A stretch of 64,000 nucleotides of DNA from Sabellastarte sp. h YS-2021. Its lineage: Eukaryota; Annelida; Polychaeta; Sabellida; Sabellidae. The first letter of the stretch is position 1, and each line of letters opens with the position of its first letter. Below the pieces are notes generated by a model that was not told where the DNA came from, searched no databases, and was given only the letters and a program-made list of their open reading frames with translations. The position numbers and the translations under genes were made by a program. The DNA lies in NCBI GenBank assembly GCA_964017235.1, contig OZ024938.1, positions 8,671,454 through 8,735,453 on the forward strand, read 5' to 3'. Shown piece by piece: positions 11,601-21,840 of this stretch.

Positions 11601-14600
11601 TGTATTCAACGTTGGAGAGATTAATGGTTATTGTGACAATAACTATTCGCTGATTTGGGTACAATAGATCTTTAAAAAGTTGTTAACCACTGATCACCGG
11701 TAGAGTTCTTGAAAATGCATATCTCCTGAAAATGATTTCATTTAAAGTTCTTACTCTTGCTACAGAGTGTTTAGCTCCATTCGAATTTTAAAAGACATTC
11801 CAGTCCATAACTTGGCACACTCCTCAGATTGGCACAAAACAAAATATAGAATATAGAATCTTAGATTATCATTGTGAACACTCCTGAATTTCCTGGAGAC
11901 TTAAATATAGAATATGGAATCCTTGATTGGTTACCATTGCCAACACACCTACATTTCCAGGGGACTAAAATATGGAATATAGAATTATTGATTGGTTATC
12001 ATTGCCAACACTCTTACATTTCCAGGAGACTAAAATATAGAATTTTTGTTGTGTTTTATTGCCAACACTCCTACATTTTTGAGAGTCTAAAATATAGAAT
12101 AATTGATTGGTTATCATTGTCAACACTACTCCTGTGTTTCTGGGAGTTTAAAACATTATATAAGTTAATGGAGATAAATTAACTGTTTTCAGGTAATTAT
12201 AGGGGCAAATTCCATCTCTTTGTGCCAAATCAGGGCCCTAATTACACGTAGATATTTTATTATCACACCTCACTGGTTGGTCAAGGATTGGCTAGGGTTT
12301 GCATTGTTCATATTTTAATCCAGAAAAATCCATGTTACTATACTTAAAAAAGCACAGATAATGATATTGTAGAAGGTTATTAGAGGCAAGAGAAACACAT
12401 TCTTTGCCAAAGAACCTATGTTTGACTGTGTATTTACCATTTTTTTTTAAAAAGTAAGACACTGAACAGATGAACAGATGTTTATCAAAGTTTTATTGTT
12501 GTAAAGCATGATCAAAGAAGAAGTGACTAAATTTTGGGAAAAATCCGGATCATGTTCTGGATACTAAAAATCCTAAAGGTACCATTTTTAGTGTATGTGA
12601 AGATTTAGGCTTTACTGGTTAGCTTTAATGCAAAAGCAAATAAGAGTTCTTTATGAAATTTACCTGGGTAGGGCCTGGTCAAAGGATGAAGTGATTACAT
12701 TTTAGGATCCTTTATGAATACAAAAAAATCCTGAATATTCAGAAACATCCATCTGGTGAAGGTCTGCTCTGTACCAGTACTTTGTAGTTATTACAATAGT
12801 TTATGATTTATTTTGTTCAGTCCAAGATAGTGTTTCCTCTAAGGAATCCCAAATCTGTGGTCGTCTCCAATTTCTACCACCGTCGTAACTTCAAGTCTTA
12901 CGAATGGGATGGGACATTTGCTGGGCACCTGCCTGATTTCATGATACAAATAGGTAGGCATGCAATGAAACACAAATTATGGTTTAATCTTTTATACTCT
13001 TGATTGTAAAAGAGATTGAGCTAGTTTGCTCTGAATAATTAACCCTTGACAAGGAGGTATATGTATTCAGGAGCTTTTTTTTTTTTTTTTGCAGATGATT
13101 AAATTTTGGTGGTATTCTCAATCACTGTCTGGATGTTTTATTACTGCACGCACGTTTAAGTAGATTTTACACGGGGCAACTTGATTTGATCTGTCATATA
13201 ACCACATGTTTTCTGTGACAAGTGACTTGTTTGCACCCATTATATGCACCCAAAATGGTCCACTAATGGTACATTATATTAGGGCACAAAAGGCTGCTTT
13301 GCGATGAAAAACTTTCTAACCATTTAAAACTTTAAAAAACTACTTCCCGGAGGTATTCTATAAATTTAAACTTTTTGAATTTGATAACGGCAATTTGTCA
13401 TTCATGTTTAAGTCTTTGTTTACACAAGTTCAATCCATTCCCAAGTGAACACAAACGATAAGCCTAAGACTTGGCAAAAATTTAGACTTAGCTGTGTTGT
13501 GAAAGCTATATGTCATACCACAGATGGAGCTTATGTCTTAGACAAAAATTTTACATTTAAGTCTAAGTCCAGGCTTAGTCCTTTTGTGAAATTGGCCACA
13601 GTATTATTATCTTGAAAATTTGCTTCTCGCTAAAGTGCATATGCAATATTTTAGATGACCTGGGTGGTGACTGGTTTGACATGGTTACCACATACTGGGA
13701 GTATCTGAAGGGAAAGCCCAATGTCCACTTTGTTGTTTATGAAGATATGAAAAAGGTAAGATAAATATGGGTTAATTTCAAACCAACACAATATGTTTAA
13801 TTTTGATTTAGTTACTGCAGGTTAAAGTTTGTTAGCCATATAAAAGGATTTGTACAGGTGAACATGTACTCAAGACAAACCTGTTGAGGTTGGCATACCC
13901 AAGTTAATAGTCATCCCTCCCTGGTGGGTGGTTACTGGGTTATATCCTATGGGGAGATTCATCCTATGCCTGGTTTTGGAAAGTCCCTTTTATGATTTCA
14001 GCACATGACAGGATCTTTATTGGTTTTGCTTGGTATAAACGTTTCTGTTATTATTATTAATATTATTAGTAGTATTTAAAACCACATCATTCTGTGAAAA
14101 GATGCTCATATGCGGTGATAGTTTTTGCTCAGGGCTTTTTGCTAGTTATTAAAAAAATATATATATACACAGACCCACACCACTTATTTCAGAATCCTGT
14201 GGAAGGTGTCAAAAAGCTTTCAGACTTTCTCGGTCTTCATCATGATATCACATTGTGTGAACGGATTGTCGAGGAGTCAAAATTCGAGGCGATGAGAAGC
14301 AGGGAACAAGCTGTTGTACCAGACTCCCCCTTTCTAAAGAGGCAAGATGGTATAATAAGGAAGGGTAAGTAAGTAATGTGAAAGATGTCAGGAATGCCCA
14401 GGGGCCGTATTCACAAAAGGTCTTATTTTAATCTTAGTCTTAAATCTAAGACTTTGTTATAACTTTGGACAACAACTTACAGAAAATCACAATAGATTTT
14501 AGTGTAATCTTAGTCCTATCTTTGATCATAACTCTTAGACTGTGTGGAGTGATATTAAATATTTAAGACCAGTCTTAAATATGGCCGCCATGTCATGTTT

Positions 14601-16447
14601 CCCCTACTTCAAAAATTATATAGTTAAATTTGAGTTTAAAATACTTACCACATCACTATAAAGTATTTTATTTTATGTTTTAAAGTGGTTTGAAGGTGTT
14701 TAATTGCAAAACTTACCCTTTTCTTATCCATTTATTAACAGTAAGTGGACAAGTTTTAAATATACCTCAACACATATTCAGAGAAATACATGTCCACAAG
14801 TTTGCAGCCTACATAACAGATATATAACTCGTATCCATTGTGACAAATTCATGTTCCACTATATTGTTATTTTTGCTGTCCCAAAATGTGATGTTTGATA
14901 TGCCACCAACAGTTTATTTACTGTTTAACTACATAAGTGTACAAAATGAGAAACAGAAAACTACCGTGGTTATATGCAAAATCAGTCTTAACTTGGTCTT
15001 AAGTTTATGACATTTGTCCCAACTAAGTCTTGCTTTGTGAATGCCTATTTATGATAATTCTTAGATAGGCTAAAAATCTAAGATTTAAGATTGGTTTGAA
15101 GGGGAAAGCTTTCGTCCTGGAATGAAAAGCTCCTCAAGTTACAAAGATCACCCATTTGGACTCTATGTACAAATATCAACAAACACCACAGCTTATTAGG
15201 ATATAACATATCAACTTTTGACAGCACTGATAAACCCTTTCTTCCAGACTAAAAGGGCATAAGTCCTCAAGGTGTTTTATAACGTGAGCAGTTTTTGTAA
15301 CTGTTTTAAAATTTTAAACTTTGTTAAAATTTTGAACAGCAGATTCCTACAAAAGTCCCTCTGTACACAGCAGTGTTAATTATCTGAGATAGGTATACAC
15401 TACAATGCACTTGCCATGCAACATTAGTGTGTTTATTTTAGCATCACATTTGACAGAGGAGTGAAGGTTCTTAAATGCTCTTTGACACCTCGATTTGTGA
15501 CTTTAAGCCTAAGATAAGACTAAGACCTTTGTTAAATACAGCCCCAGGTCCTCAGTACATATATGCTTTCTGCTTGATGACCTCGACCTTGATGCCTCCG
15601 AATAGAAACCTTGTATCCGGCTAGGGCACATTACAGAATGAGCTGCCCCCTTTACTCGTCTAATGTGTATATTTTAATACAGCTCATGGGAGGGATGTAA
15701 TGACTATTCTAAACATTTAAAAGATGTGGTCCTGAATGCCAAATGTATACTACATTTGCCACCACTGCTACTACTGCTACTACTACTGTTGCTACTACTG
15801 CTACTACTACGACTACTACGACCACTACTACTACTAGTACTACATAAAGAGTGTAATCTAATTTCTAGGTTGAGTCTATTTCCAGGTTGGTATCGCATGA
15901 GATTAAAAAATATATGAGGGAAATACATTAGTCCAAATAGGCAAGTTTTCAACTGTTGTCTAAACCCATTGAGACTAGTCTGGTTTCTAATGGCTCAAGG
16001 AAGATATTTTCATTCAGTGTGATCAACTACAACTAAGCTATGCACCCCTATATGTATGTTGGTTCTTGTCAAGAAGACAGAAAGGCACTTATCCAGTGTG
16101 AGGACACTAGCATTAATTAGACAAGAGACATAAGGAGGTTTGTTGGGTCACAAGAGGTCTTTGAGCATCTTCATTTTTGTAAATTATCATTTTATGCTTA
16201 CATGCTAAACTGCCCACAGAAACTTTCACCAAAACCGGCAGTAGTAGTGAACAGGATGTGTAATTGTGAATCAAATGCTAAAATATAAAGCTTTAAGTAA
16301 ACCTAAATGATTACCAAACATTTTACAGGTTCCACCACGGAATGGAAAAGTCACTTCACTGTGGAACAGAATGAGATGTTTGATGTTGTGTATGAAGAAA
16401 AGATGAAATACCATCCTGAATTGAAGAAACTAATTAAATTCTCGTAG
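2412..16447 (+). CDS. Cytosolic sulfotransferase (SULT1-like), six coding exons, 302 aa
   Basis: Predicted to move the sulfonate group from PAPS to a hydroxyl or amine on small acceptors such as phenols, steroids or amines, in the cytosol. Joining 2412-2607, 11219-11406, 12821-12953, 13655-13755, 14193-14364 and 16329-16447 gives one open frame of 302 residues, close to the usual 290-300. All five introns are GT-AG and the phases match. The 5'-phosphosulfate loop reads GYMKSGTHW (residues 61-69), the catalytic histidine is His115 in FNTHL, and the 3'-phosphate site is RNPKSVVVS (136-144). The VVYEDMKK segment and the C-terminal IIRKGSTTEW (residues about 260-269) also match the family. There is no signal peptide or membrane segment. 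The start at 2412 is preferred over an in-frame ATG at 2328 because a splice acceptor (TTCACAG) lies between them at 2345-2351 and family similarity begins after 2412. Substrate cannot be read from sequence. Introns, especially the first (8.6 kb), are full of mobile DNA. Confidence 0.93.
2895..3680. mobile_element. Inverted-repeat element with GGCCCACCAGTGG motifs (MITE candidate)
   Basis: The left end (ACTCATTTAACCTC...TACTGGTGGCCCACTGGTG) and the reverse complement of the right end (ACTCATCTCAAGG...CATTGGTGGACCACCGGTG) match. Inside, TGGCCCACCAGTGG-like words and their complements occur repeatedly in both halves, so a single strand could fold on itself. Sits in sulfotransferase intron 1. 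The superfamily is not recognised and the ends are approximate. Confidence 0.5.
3848..4037 (+). mobile_element. SINE family B copy, degraded head
   Basis: The body (GAACCTTGACCAACTGTATG) and tail (GATGTAAAAACCCAAATAAA) match family B. The tRNA-like head is mostly missing or diverged. Confidence 0.65.
4105..4410 (-). mobile_element. SINE family A copy, near full length
   Basis: Reverse-oriented. The head reads, on its own strand, GCGGGTAACACACTTGTC and GGGTTCAATCCCAGGTAC, and the tail ends in AGTATAAATACA. An ATT microsatellite precedes it on the + strand. Confidence 0.75.
4466..4525 (-). mobile_element. LINE 3' tail fragment
   Basis: Contains, on the - strand, GGAGATTAAGTGCTATAGAA, the 3' end shared by the CR1/L2-like LINE copies at 38703, 40560 and 30004. 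Only the last few tens of bases are present. Confidence 0.4.
4802..5034 (+). mobile_element. SINE family B copy inside the minisatellite
   Basis: Full-length: tRNA-like head with GTGGCAGAGTGGTAACAC and GGGTTCGATTCC, body, and tail GATGTAAAACCCCAAATAAA. Flanked by a 14-bp duplication CTAAGTGGCTACAT / CTAAGTGGCTGCAT (4788-4801 and 5035-5048, one mismatch) made from the minisatellite unit. Confidence 0.88.
5081..5234 (+). mobile_element. SINE family C copy inside the minisatellite
   Basis: tRNA-like head (GGTCCTCAGTGGCCTAGTGG, then GGGTTCGAGTCCC), an inner CTGAGGACC that can pair with GGTCCTCAG, and a short tail GGGACGTAAAACCCCAAC. Flanked by a perfect 14-bp duplication TCCAAGTGGCTAAT (5067-5080 and 5235-5248). 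Other copies lie near 38533 and 61205. Confidence 0.82.
5623..5854 (+). mobile_element. SINE family B copy, diverged
   Basis: Head GGGGGCCACAGTTGTGCAGT, body GGCAGTTCACAGTACAGAACC and tail AATATTAAACCCTCCCCCAA. Older than the copies at 1899 and 4802 by eye. Confidence 0.75.
5975..7925 (-). pseudogene. CR1/L2-like LINE, 5'-truncated and frameshifted
   Basis: Antisense remnant of a non-LTR retrotransposon ORF2 in sulfotransferase intron 1. The - strand frames, in order, are: a segment before the reverse transcriptase (7809-7420), the RT palm (7349-6744) with LDLSAAFDTINHD (motif A), GVPQGSVLGPLLF (motif B) and HLYADDTQIYL (motif C, catalytic YADD), then the C-terminal part (6630-6112) with SRLDYCNSLLYG and LQKLHWLPI, ending in LKTYLFRLAYPP. 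Frame changes near 7440, near 7350 and between 6744 and 6630 mean no intact protein. The endonuclease half is missing. The 3' end has TTCTATTCTA-type short repeats near 5975. A second, shorter copy of the same family is at 42508-42708. Confidence 0.85.
7975..8235 (-). mobile_element. 5S rRNA-like SINE candidate (copy 1)
   Basis: The - strand contains TTAATACTTGGATGGGTGAC, matching the internal control region of metazoan 5S rRNA (TTAGTACTTGGATGGGAGAC), preceded by an AAGCT-like stretch at the right distance. The same non-5S flanks recur around the copy at 30830-31010, so this is a dispersed element and not a 5S gene. Confidence 0.5.
8240..10480. other. Sulfotransferase intron 1, mostly unassigned
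   Basis: AT-rich with only short open frames. No exon, RNA gene or complete repeat was recognised. About 10240-10340 contains bases resembling a worn CTCCGCC-type repeat (see 54527), too weak to call. Confidence 0.4.
10490..10600. repeat. Dispersed repeat shared with 59830-59935
   Basis: GGTCAGGCCC..., then GTTCATTAGTTT, then ACAGACAAACAGACA occur in the same order and spacing at both sites, showing an unidentified interspersed repeat. Confidence 0.5.
10712..11184. mobile_element. MITE, CACTACAGGCG family (copy 1)
   Basis: The left end has GTTTACACTACAGGCGGA; the right end reads, reverse-complemented, ATACCCCATTCACATTACAG. The interior shares CTCACCTTATGTCACCGT and ACCAAGATCAGAGGCGGAGA with the element at 53383-53880. 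The termini also match 35984-36223. The right end stops about 35 bp before sulfotransferase exon 2. Confidence 0.65.
11219..11406 (+). CDS. Sulfotransferase coding exon 2 of 6
   Basis: Acceptor TTTACAG ends at 11218 and donor GTATGT starts at 11407. It completes Gly66 and codes for residues 67-128, finishing the PAPS loop (THW) and carrying the catalytic histidine (His115 in NTHL). A MITE ends only about 35 bp upstream of the acceptor. Confidence 0.92.
11818..12150 (+). repeat. About five units of a degenerate 65-70-bp tandem repeat
   Basis: Each unit carries CCAACACTCCTACATTTCC, a variant of GGAGACTAAAATATAGAAT and TTGATTGGTTATCATTG. Lies in sulfotransferase intron 2. An open frame of about 100 codons across it is a by-product of the repetition. 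Confidence 0.7.
12450..12790 (+). mobile_element. Worn copy of the CTCCGCC-ended repeat
   Basis: TAAATTTTGGGAAAAATCCGG, GATCATGTTCTGGATAC and the end GGTGAAGGTCTGCTCTG resemble the element at 54527-55245, which has GATTAAATTTTGGGAGTGATC and GGCGGAGGTCTGCGCTCT. It ends about 30 bp before sulfotransferase exon 3. Confidence 0.45.
12821..12953 (+). CDS. Sulfotransferase coding exon 3 of 6
   Basis: Acceptor TTTTGTTCAG ends at 12820 and donor GTAGGC starts at 12954. It codes for residues 129-172 plus one base and contains the 3'-phosphoadenosine site RNPKSVVVS followed by NFYHRR, the equivalent of SYYHF in vertebrate SULTs. Confidence 0.92.
13438..13605. repeat. Fragment of the CTTAGTCTTA element family
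   Basis: Contains GCCTAAGACTT, AGTCTAAGTCCAGGCTTAGT and CTTTTGTGAAATTGGCC, the words found at the ends of the larger element at 14400-15545. Lies in sulfotransferase intron 3. Confidence 0.45.
13655..13755 (+). CDS. Sulfotransferase coding exon 4 of 6
   Basis: Acceptor TATTTTAG ends at 13654 and donor GTAAGA starts at 13756. It codes for residues 173-206, including GDWFDMVTTYWEYLK and VHFVVYEDMKK, a well-conserved SULT block. Confidence 0.92.
14193..14364 (+). CDS. Sulfotransferase coding exon 5 of 6
   Basis: Acceptor TTATTTCAG ends at 14192 and donor GTAAGT starts at 14365. It codes for residues 207-263 plus one base, containing KKLSDFLGL and ending in IIRK, the first part of the C-terminal RKG motif. 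Confidence 0.92.
14400..15545. mobile_element. Non-autonomous element ending in GTATTCACAAA / CTTAGTCTTA
   Basis: The left end is GGGGCCGTATTCACAAAAGG followed by repeated CTTAGTCTTAAA words. The right end, reverse-complemented, reads CTGGGGCTGTATTTAACAAA followed by GGTCTTAGTCTTATC. No transposase frame inside. Fills much of sulfotransferase intron 5. Related termini occur at 44029-44673. Confidence 0.55.
15757..15845 (+). repeat. CTA/CTG trinucleotide microsatellite
   Basis: About 27 consecutive triplets of CTACTGCTACTAC type. It gives leucine-rich and serine-rich open frames on opposite strands that have no other coding sign. Confidence 0.85.
16329..16447 (+). CDS. Sulfotransferase coding exon 6 of 6 with stop
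   Basis: Acceptor TTTTACAG ends at 16328. It codes for residues 264-302 and ends in TAG. GSTTEWKSHFT is the counterpart of the usual GxxGDWKNxFT, so the conserved G-D pair is replaced by T-E. The C-terminal helix block YEEKMKYHPELKK is typical. Confidence 0.92.
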
Positions 16448-16466
16448 AAGTGCAGCTGTAAGTCAA

Positions 16467-16472
16467 AATAAA
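16467..16472 (+). terminator. Polyadenylation signal of the sulfotransferase gene
   Basis: AATAAA twenty bases after the stop codon. A 3' UTR this short is plausible, but later signals may also be used. Confidence 0.55.
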
Positions 16473-17255
16473 ACAGTTATTTTAGACTGATGATTCATCA
16501 TATTTCATCTGTATTGCACATGTAATGAAGTGTTGTTTGACCAAACAGATTTAGCTAAACCTCAGATGAAGTTTGTTTCAAATCTGAAAATCATTTTAGT
16601 CCTCAAGAGGCTTAAAGGGCGATAATTCAGGATTGTTGGTGTGAAACAATGGAAAGATAGTGGGAAAGCTTGAGCTGAAGAGGTGAGTTTGGTGGGTTGG
16701 GTTTTGACAATAAGAATTAAGATAGCTAATGAAACATACAGCATTTTTTTCCTTTGTAAAGACACAAAAACAGTATTTTTAATTTATATCTCAATACTTT
16801 TCGGTGAAATGTGATAGCCACTTTATATGTTATAATTAATCAGATTAAACTGTCAAATATGATGCAAAATGTGTCTTTCTTAATTTGCATCATAATACCC
16901 AAATTAAAAGTGACTATCATATCAAAAATCATTTTAAAAGTTTAGTATTCTTTAAAATATGAAAATCAAACATGCATATGGTATCAAAAATATATCAAAA
17001 GTATATTAAAACTTAAAAAATGAACACCAGCGAATGCAATCCTACGCCAAGGTATGCATGATGCCAGAGATGCTAATTTTGCCATGAACTTATTGAGCCA
17101 TTTTAAAAATCATACATGCTTTTGTGGAGGTCTGTGCGGGTTTGATAAGTAAGCAGATTCATGAAAGTTTGAGTTCTGTGTCAGCAATGGATAGTAGTGA
17201 TTCTGATGATTACTTAAATAGTGGCCTCATTGTAATATAAACAAAATAAGGAACT
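16473..17255. other. Downstream region, no gene recognised
   Basis: AT-rich sequence after the sulfotransferase polyadenylation signal. No exon or clear repeat was recognised. Confidence 0.4.
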
Positions 17256-17450
17256 AGGCTTTGTTCATTTATTTAGTGTTTTATGTACACTTAGTATCTT
17301 ATCAGTTATATTGTGACGGGAAGTTTTATGGACAGAGGAAACCAGTACATACAGCTGGTCTAGGTTCTGTACTGTAAATTGCCAACCAACCAACAAGAGG
17401 TCAGGGCTGGAAATTAGCTCTGATCTCAGAGGTGGGAGGAGGGTGTGAGT
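17256..17450 (-). mobile_element. SINE family B copy, variant subfamily
   Basis: Reverse-oriented. Contains GAGGAAACCAGTACATACAG and TCTGTACTGTAAATTGCC. The tail side (TTTAGTGTTTTATGTA then TTATCAGTTATATTGTGACG) is shared only with the copy at 44001-44872. Confidence 0.7.
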
Positions 17451-17528
17451 AGTTAAGAATGAGTAATTTCACGAATGAGTGATATTATTCACAGTTCAAT
17501 TTCTGAAAAAAATATCTACCCATTGTCC

Positions 17529-18990
17529 TCATCTTGTTTGAAATAAGTTTATACCAGCATCTGTTTCTGCCAAATATTTTTGCTCTAAAAATTTTCTTTT
17601 TAATTCTTTCTGCAGACAAAAAAAAATGCTAGGATGGCATTTTTTTCTCGATGTTTGAAAAATATGATTCCTTGATATGAGAAGTATGAAATTTATGGGC
17701 CAAAAGAACTGATCATTTACTAGATATCCACGTAAAGCTTGTGACCAATTTTGCTTGTTCTTTTTTATCTTTTTCATTTATAATTAAATGTCTAGAAGAA
17801 TATCAGAATAACTTTGTCTTTTCATTGTTCATTCGTAATCCTTAGAAATTACCAAAAGTTTTCGGTGTATTTAATGCCGCCTGCAAAGAGTGTTGTGAGC
17901 TATCCAAAAAAGTGGGGTGTGGTCTGCAAATTGAGTTAATTTAAATTCCTTTGTATTGATTTTTATTCCAATTATTTCTGGGTTAATTTTAATAAGTAGG
18001 GCAAGAATTTCTTCCACAGTTAAAAAATATGAAGAAATAGGGTCTCCCTTTTTGCAACCCCTTTCAATCTATATTTTTTTACATAATATACCACATTGTA
18101 CCACAAATGCCATTATGTCTGAATTAAACAATTGTGTCTATTTTAAGAAGTTCTTACTGAAACCAAAATGTTGGAGTATAATATACAGGAATTTCCAGGA
18201 AATTGAATCAAATCCTGTCTTGAAGTCAATAAGCATAATAGCTCATGCAACATTATATGGCTCAGTGATATGGCTTAGATTGTAAGTCAGTCAAGTACTG
18301 TCACTTATTTGCCTTACAGCAAGAATGCCTGCTTGTGTTTTCCCTATTATATTGCCCAGTGTTCCTTTTAACCTATTGGTAATTACCCCAGATGATAGTT
18401 TGTAAACAAGAGATAACAGAGATATAGGTCTCCAGTTTTTGAGAAGTTTTCTATCTTTAGTGCCTTTTGGAATGCAGGTAATGATACACTGACATAGAGT
18501 TGTCTTTCTTAAAACAATTGTTCAACTCATTGGTGATAAAATAGTTCAACTTTATCCAAAAAACTTTTAAAATTCTGAACTAATGTCATCAATTCCTGGT
18601 GATTTATCTTTCTTCTGTTTTAATACAGAAGCTAATTTGAAAGTTGTAACATAGATCACCAAGGTTATTATCTTTGACTATATGTGTTGGTAAATTTTCT
18701 AATACTTTGTGAATATTATCGATGTCTAAAGTATCATCTTTGTCTGCAAAAAGATTGTCATAGAAATTTCTTATATGGCCTAATATTTGGTTTTGCTCAG
18801 TTACATAAGATCCATCCCTCTAGTTGAACACTTTTAATTGTATTTTCAATGAAGTTTTTATTCTCTAAGTTACAAAAAAAATTTAGATTGTTTTTGCCCT
18901 GTTTACGCCATTGATGTCTGGATCTAATTTGCTCACCATCAACCTTTATCTTTGTTAAATTTTCCAGTTCTAATTGCTTGTCCATAAGCA
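17529..18990 (-). pseudogene. Tx1/L1-like LINE fragment (copy 1)
   Basis: Antisense relic. The - strand frame 18985-18797 holds the pre-RT segment with RSRHQW and NLNFFCNLENKNF, typical of L1/Tx1 ORF2. Broken RT sequence follows down to about 17860, and 17777-17529 carries a C-terminal segment with FLEQKYL. The region between RT and C-terminus is shorter than in copy 2. Many stops. Confidence 0.65.
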
Positions 18991-19029
18991 GTTGGTAGCT
19001 ATGGCTAATACTGTATAATTGTGACTAAA

Positions 19030-21840
19030 GATAGGATATGTCTTTTTTATTTATTTATTTATTTATTTTTATATATATATCACAAAAACATATTGTATAT
19101 CACAAAAGATACATTGTATACTTGCATTACTTTTTGTGTCAATTTAGGTTTATATAATTGATGCTTTACATTTTAACAGGTATGGCATAAGTAACATATT
19201 AACAACAACATTACATAGAAAATTTTCAAAATATGTTTATCCAAATTCCCAATTTTTTGTTGAATGTAGATATATTTGAGTTAATTTCATACAAATGCTT
19301 TTGTTCGGTAAAAGACTTTTTGATTTCAGTTTGTAAAAGATATATACTTCGACGGAAATGTTTCTGTGAGCACCAAAATATATACCTTTTGGTTGTAAGC
19401 AAGATCAAGTTTATTGGCCAATAATTCTGATCATGTTGATAATAATCGAGAATTTTGACATCATCTGTAAATTTTATACTCGTTCCAATTTTAATAAGTA
19501 TCCAGTTTTCTAGATTTTTCCAAAGTTCACATATTTCTAAACATTCGCAAAAAGGTGCTTGATTGTTTCTGGAAATTGCTTACAGAAAACACACAAGTTG
19601 GAATCTTTAATTTTCATTTTATTGAGTAAGTTTCTGGTACCTAAATGTTATAGAAAACTTTATACTGGAGCCGTATGATTGTAGTATCTGTGGTAGTCTT
19701 AAAACATGCTTTATATATGTGATTCCAAACGGTGTTAATGTTATTATCTCTGAGTAATTCTCTCCATTTTGTGACACAGTAGGGAATGCTGTTAGTGCCA
19801 GATTTTCAGATAAAAATTTTATAGAAGCCTTGACAACCTTGTTTAGTTGTAACCAATGTCTTGAGATGTAATGGTAAGGGTGGTCTTGGAAAAGTAAATA
19901 TTCCAACTTTTTTCATATTTTTTAAGAATATATTATCACATAATCTCACTTGATTATAGAAAAAACATTGTCATTTAAATTATGTATACTCTTTATTTCT
20001 TGAAAAGTAAATAATTCTCCATTGGTTTTCACTATATCACCTTTCAAATCTATACCTTTTTTATGCCATTTTGGGAGGTAGAGTGACTGATGAGTGGTTG
20101 AAAATTATACCATATATTTGATAGCATGATTTCCGAATTTTATTCAACTGTTTGACTTCTGCAAAGAAGAATCCAGTGCTTGAAAACATTCTGCCAGAAA
20201 GTGTTTTGTATTCTATGCATTATTGTGTTCACCTCCTAAATTAAATAAGTTGTTTAAATTTCCATAGCAGTTTGAAAGCAGGATATTCCATTGTGCACCA
20301 ATCTGATTATGAATTCTCTTTATCCAATTAACTTTGAGTACTTTTTCGAATTCAAAAATATTAATCATTTTTAGTCCTCTGTTGAAATTATTTTTACATA
20401 TTGTTTCTCTATTTACCTTATCTGGTTTATCATTCCATAAAAACTTGTATAAGAGCATATTAACTTTTTAAAGAAAGATTCTGGGGTTGGGAGTATTGAT
20501 GAACAACTTTCGAGATAATGTTAGTTTTAATTAAACAGATTCTTCCAATTGGTGTGAGATATCTATACTTCCATTTTTCAATCTCTGCTTCCATTTTCTT
20601 ATATGCTTTATTGTAATTAATTTCAGAGATGATTTTCAAATTTGTAGAAAATTCTATTCCCAAGAGATTAAATTCTGTATTACCCCAGTTTAACTTTGTT
20701 GAGATACTTAGTTTTTCCTTTGTAAATCTTTTTTCACCGATCCAAATCATTTTAGTTTTTTCTTTGTTCATTTTCAAACGTGACATACTTCCATATATCT
20801 CTAATGTATTAAGTGCTGCCTGTAGAGAGGTCGAGGAACCATCGAGAATAAATGTGGTATCGTCTGCAAACTGAGTTAGCTTAAATTCTTCTGTGTTTAC
20901 TTTCAAACCACTGATATTTTCATTCAATGATATTAATAGTGCTAAGATTTCTGCTGCTAAAAGAAAAATATATGCTGAGATTGGATCGCCCTGCCTGCAT
21001 CCTCTACCAACTTTGATTTTCTGGGATAAGTAACCACACTAAACTATATATGCTGATATGTCATTATTGAAGAGTCTTATCCAATCAATGAACTTATTGC
21101 AGAATCCAAAAAACTTCAAGACATTGTATATAAACTCCCATGACACAGAATCAAAAGCTTTTTGGAAGTCTATAAGCATTAGTAAACCATCCCGATTATC
21201 TTTTTCCGAAATATTCATCAAATCATAAATTAGTCTTGTATTGTCACTTAACTGTCTGCCTGGTATGAAGCCTGTCTGTGTTTTGGAAATTAAATTATCG
21301 AGTGTGTTTTTCAATCTGTTGGCAATAACCCCTGACATAAGCTTGTATTCTACACACAGAAGTGAGATGGGACGCCAATTTTTTTAGATATGTATTTTAG
21401 TAGTTGGTCTCTTTCATTTTATTGTGCTTTTAATGATGATGCAAACATTACTGTATCTCCTCTTATTCGAAGAAATAACATTTCTCGGAAAAGATCATCA
21501 TCAATTGTAAAAGTTATATTTGGTGGAATTTGTTTCAGAAATTGCAGCGAGTAAATTGGTATGGCATACTTTAAAATTTCATCATCTATAGCATTATTTA
21601 TCAAGTTTGGGTAATCTGGGTTTTTCAACAAGCTTTTGTTAAATTTCCAGATTCCCTTGCCAACTGTAAATTTGTTCAGAAACAATTCCAATTCAATCAC
21701 AGAATGATTTGACCAATAAGCTACATTGATATTACATGTTTTAACAATATCTGTCATTACATCCGAAATTAAAAAGAAGTCCAGCCTTGCATGTTTAATT
21801 GGATTTCTTTTTCTCCAAGTACCACTGAGTGACATATGCG
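19030..21840 (-). pseudogene. Tx1/L1-like LINE fragment (copy 2)
   Basis: Antisense relic in several frames. 21835-21419 is the end of the endonuclease plus linker (RLDFFLISD, YWSNHSVIELEL, KGIWKFNKSLL). 21338-21039 is RT with QTGFIPGRQLSDN and LLMLIDFQKAFDSVSWEF. 20927-20460 is RT palm and thumb with LTQFADDTTFIL (the catalytic FADD motif) and LKMNKEKTKMIWIG. 20458-20213 and 19906-19226 are the C-terminal region. The 3' end carries a TTTA-type microsatellite at about 19050-19070. Frames are interrupted and the pre-RT segment is lost, so it is inactive. Confidence 0.82.

Noticed and set aside
15704..15952. Serine-rich and leucine-rich frames
   Set aside because: Translations of a CTA/CTG microsatellite.
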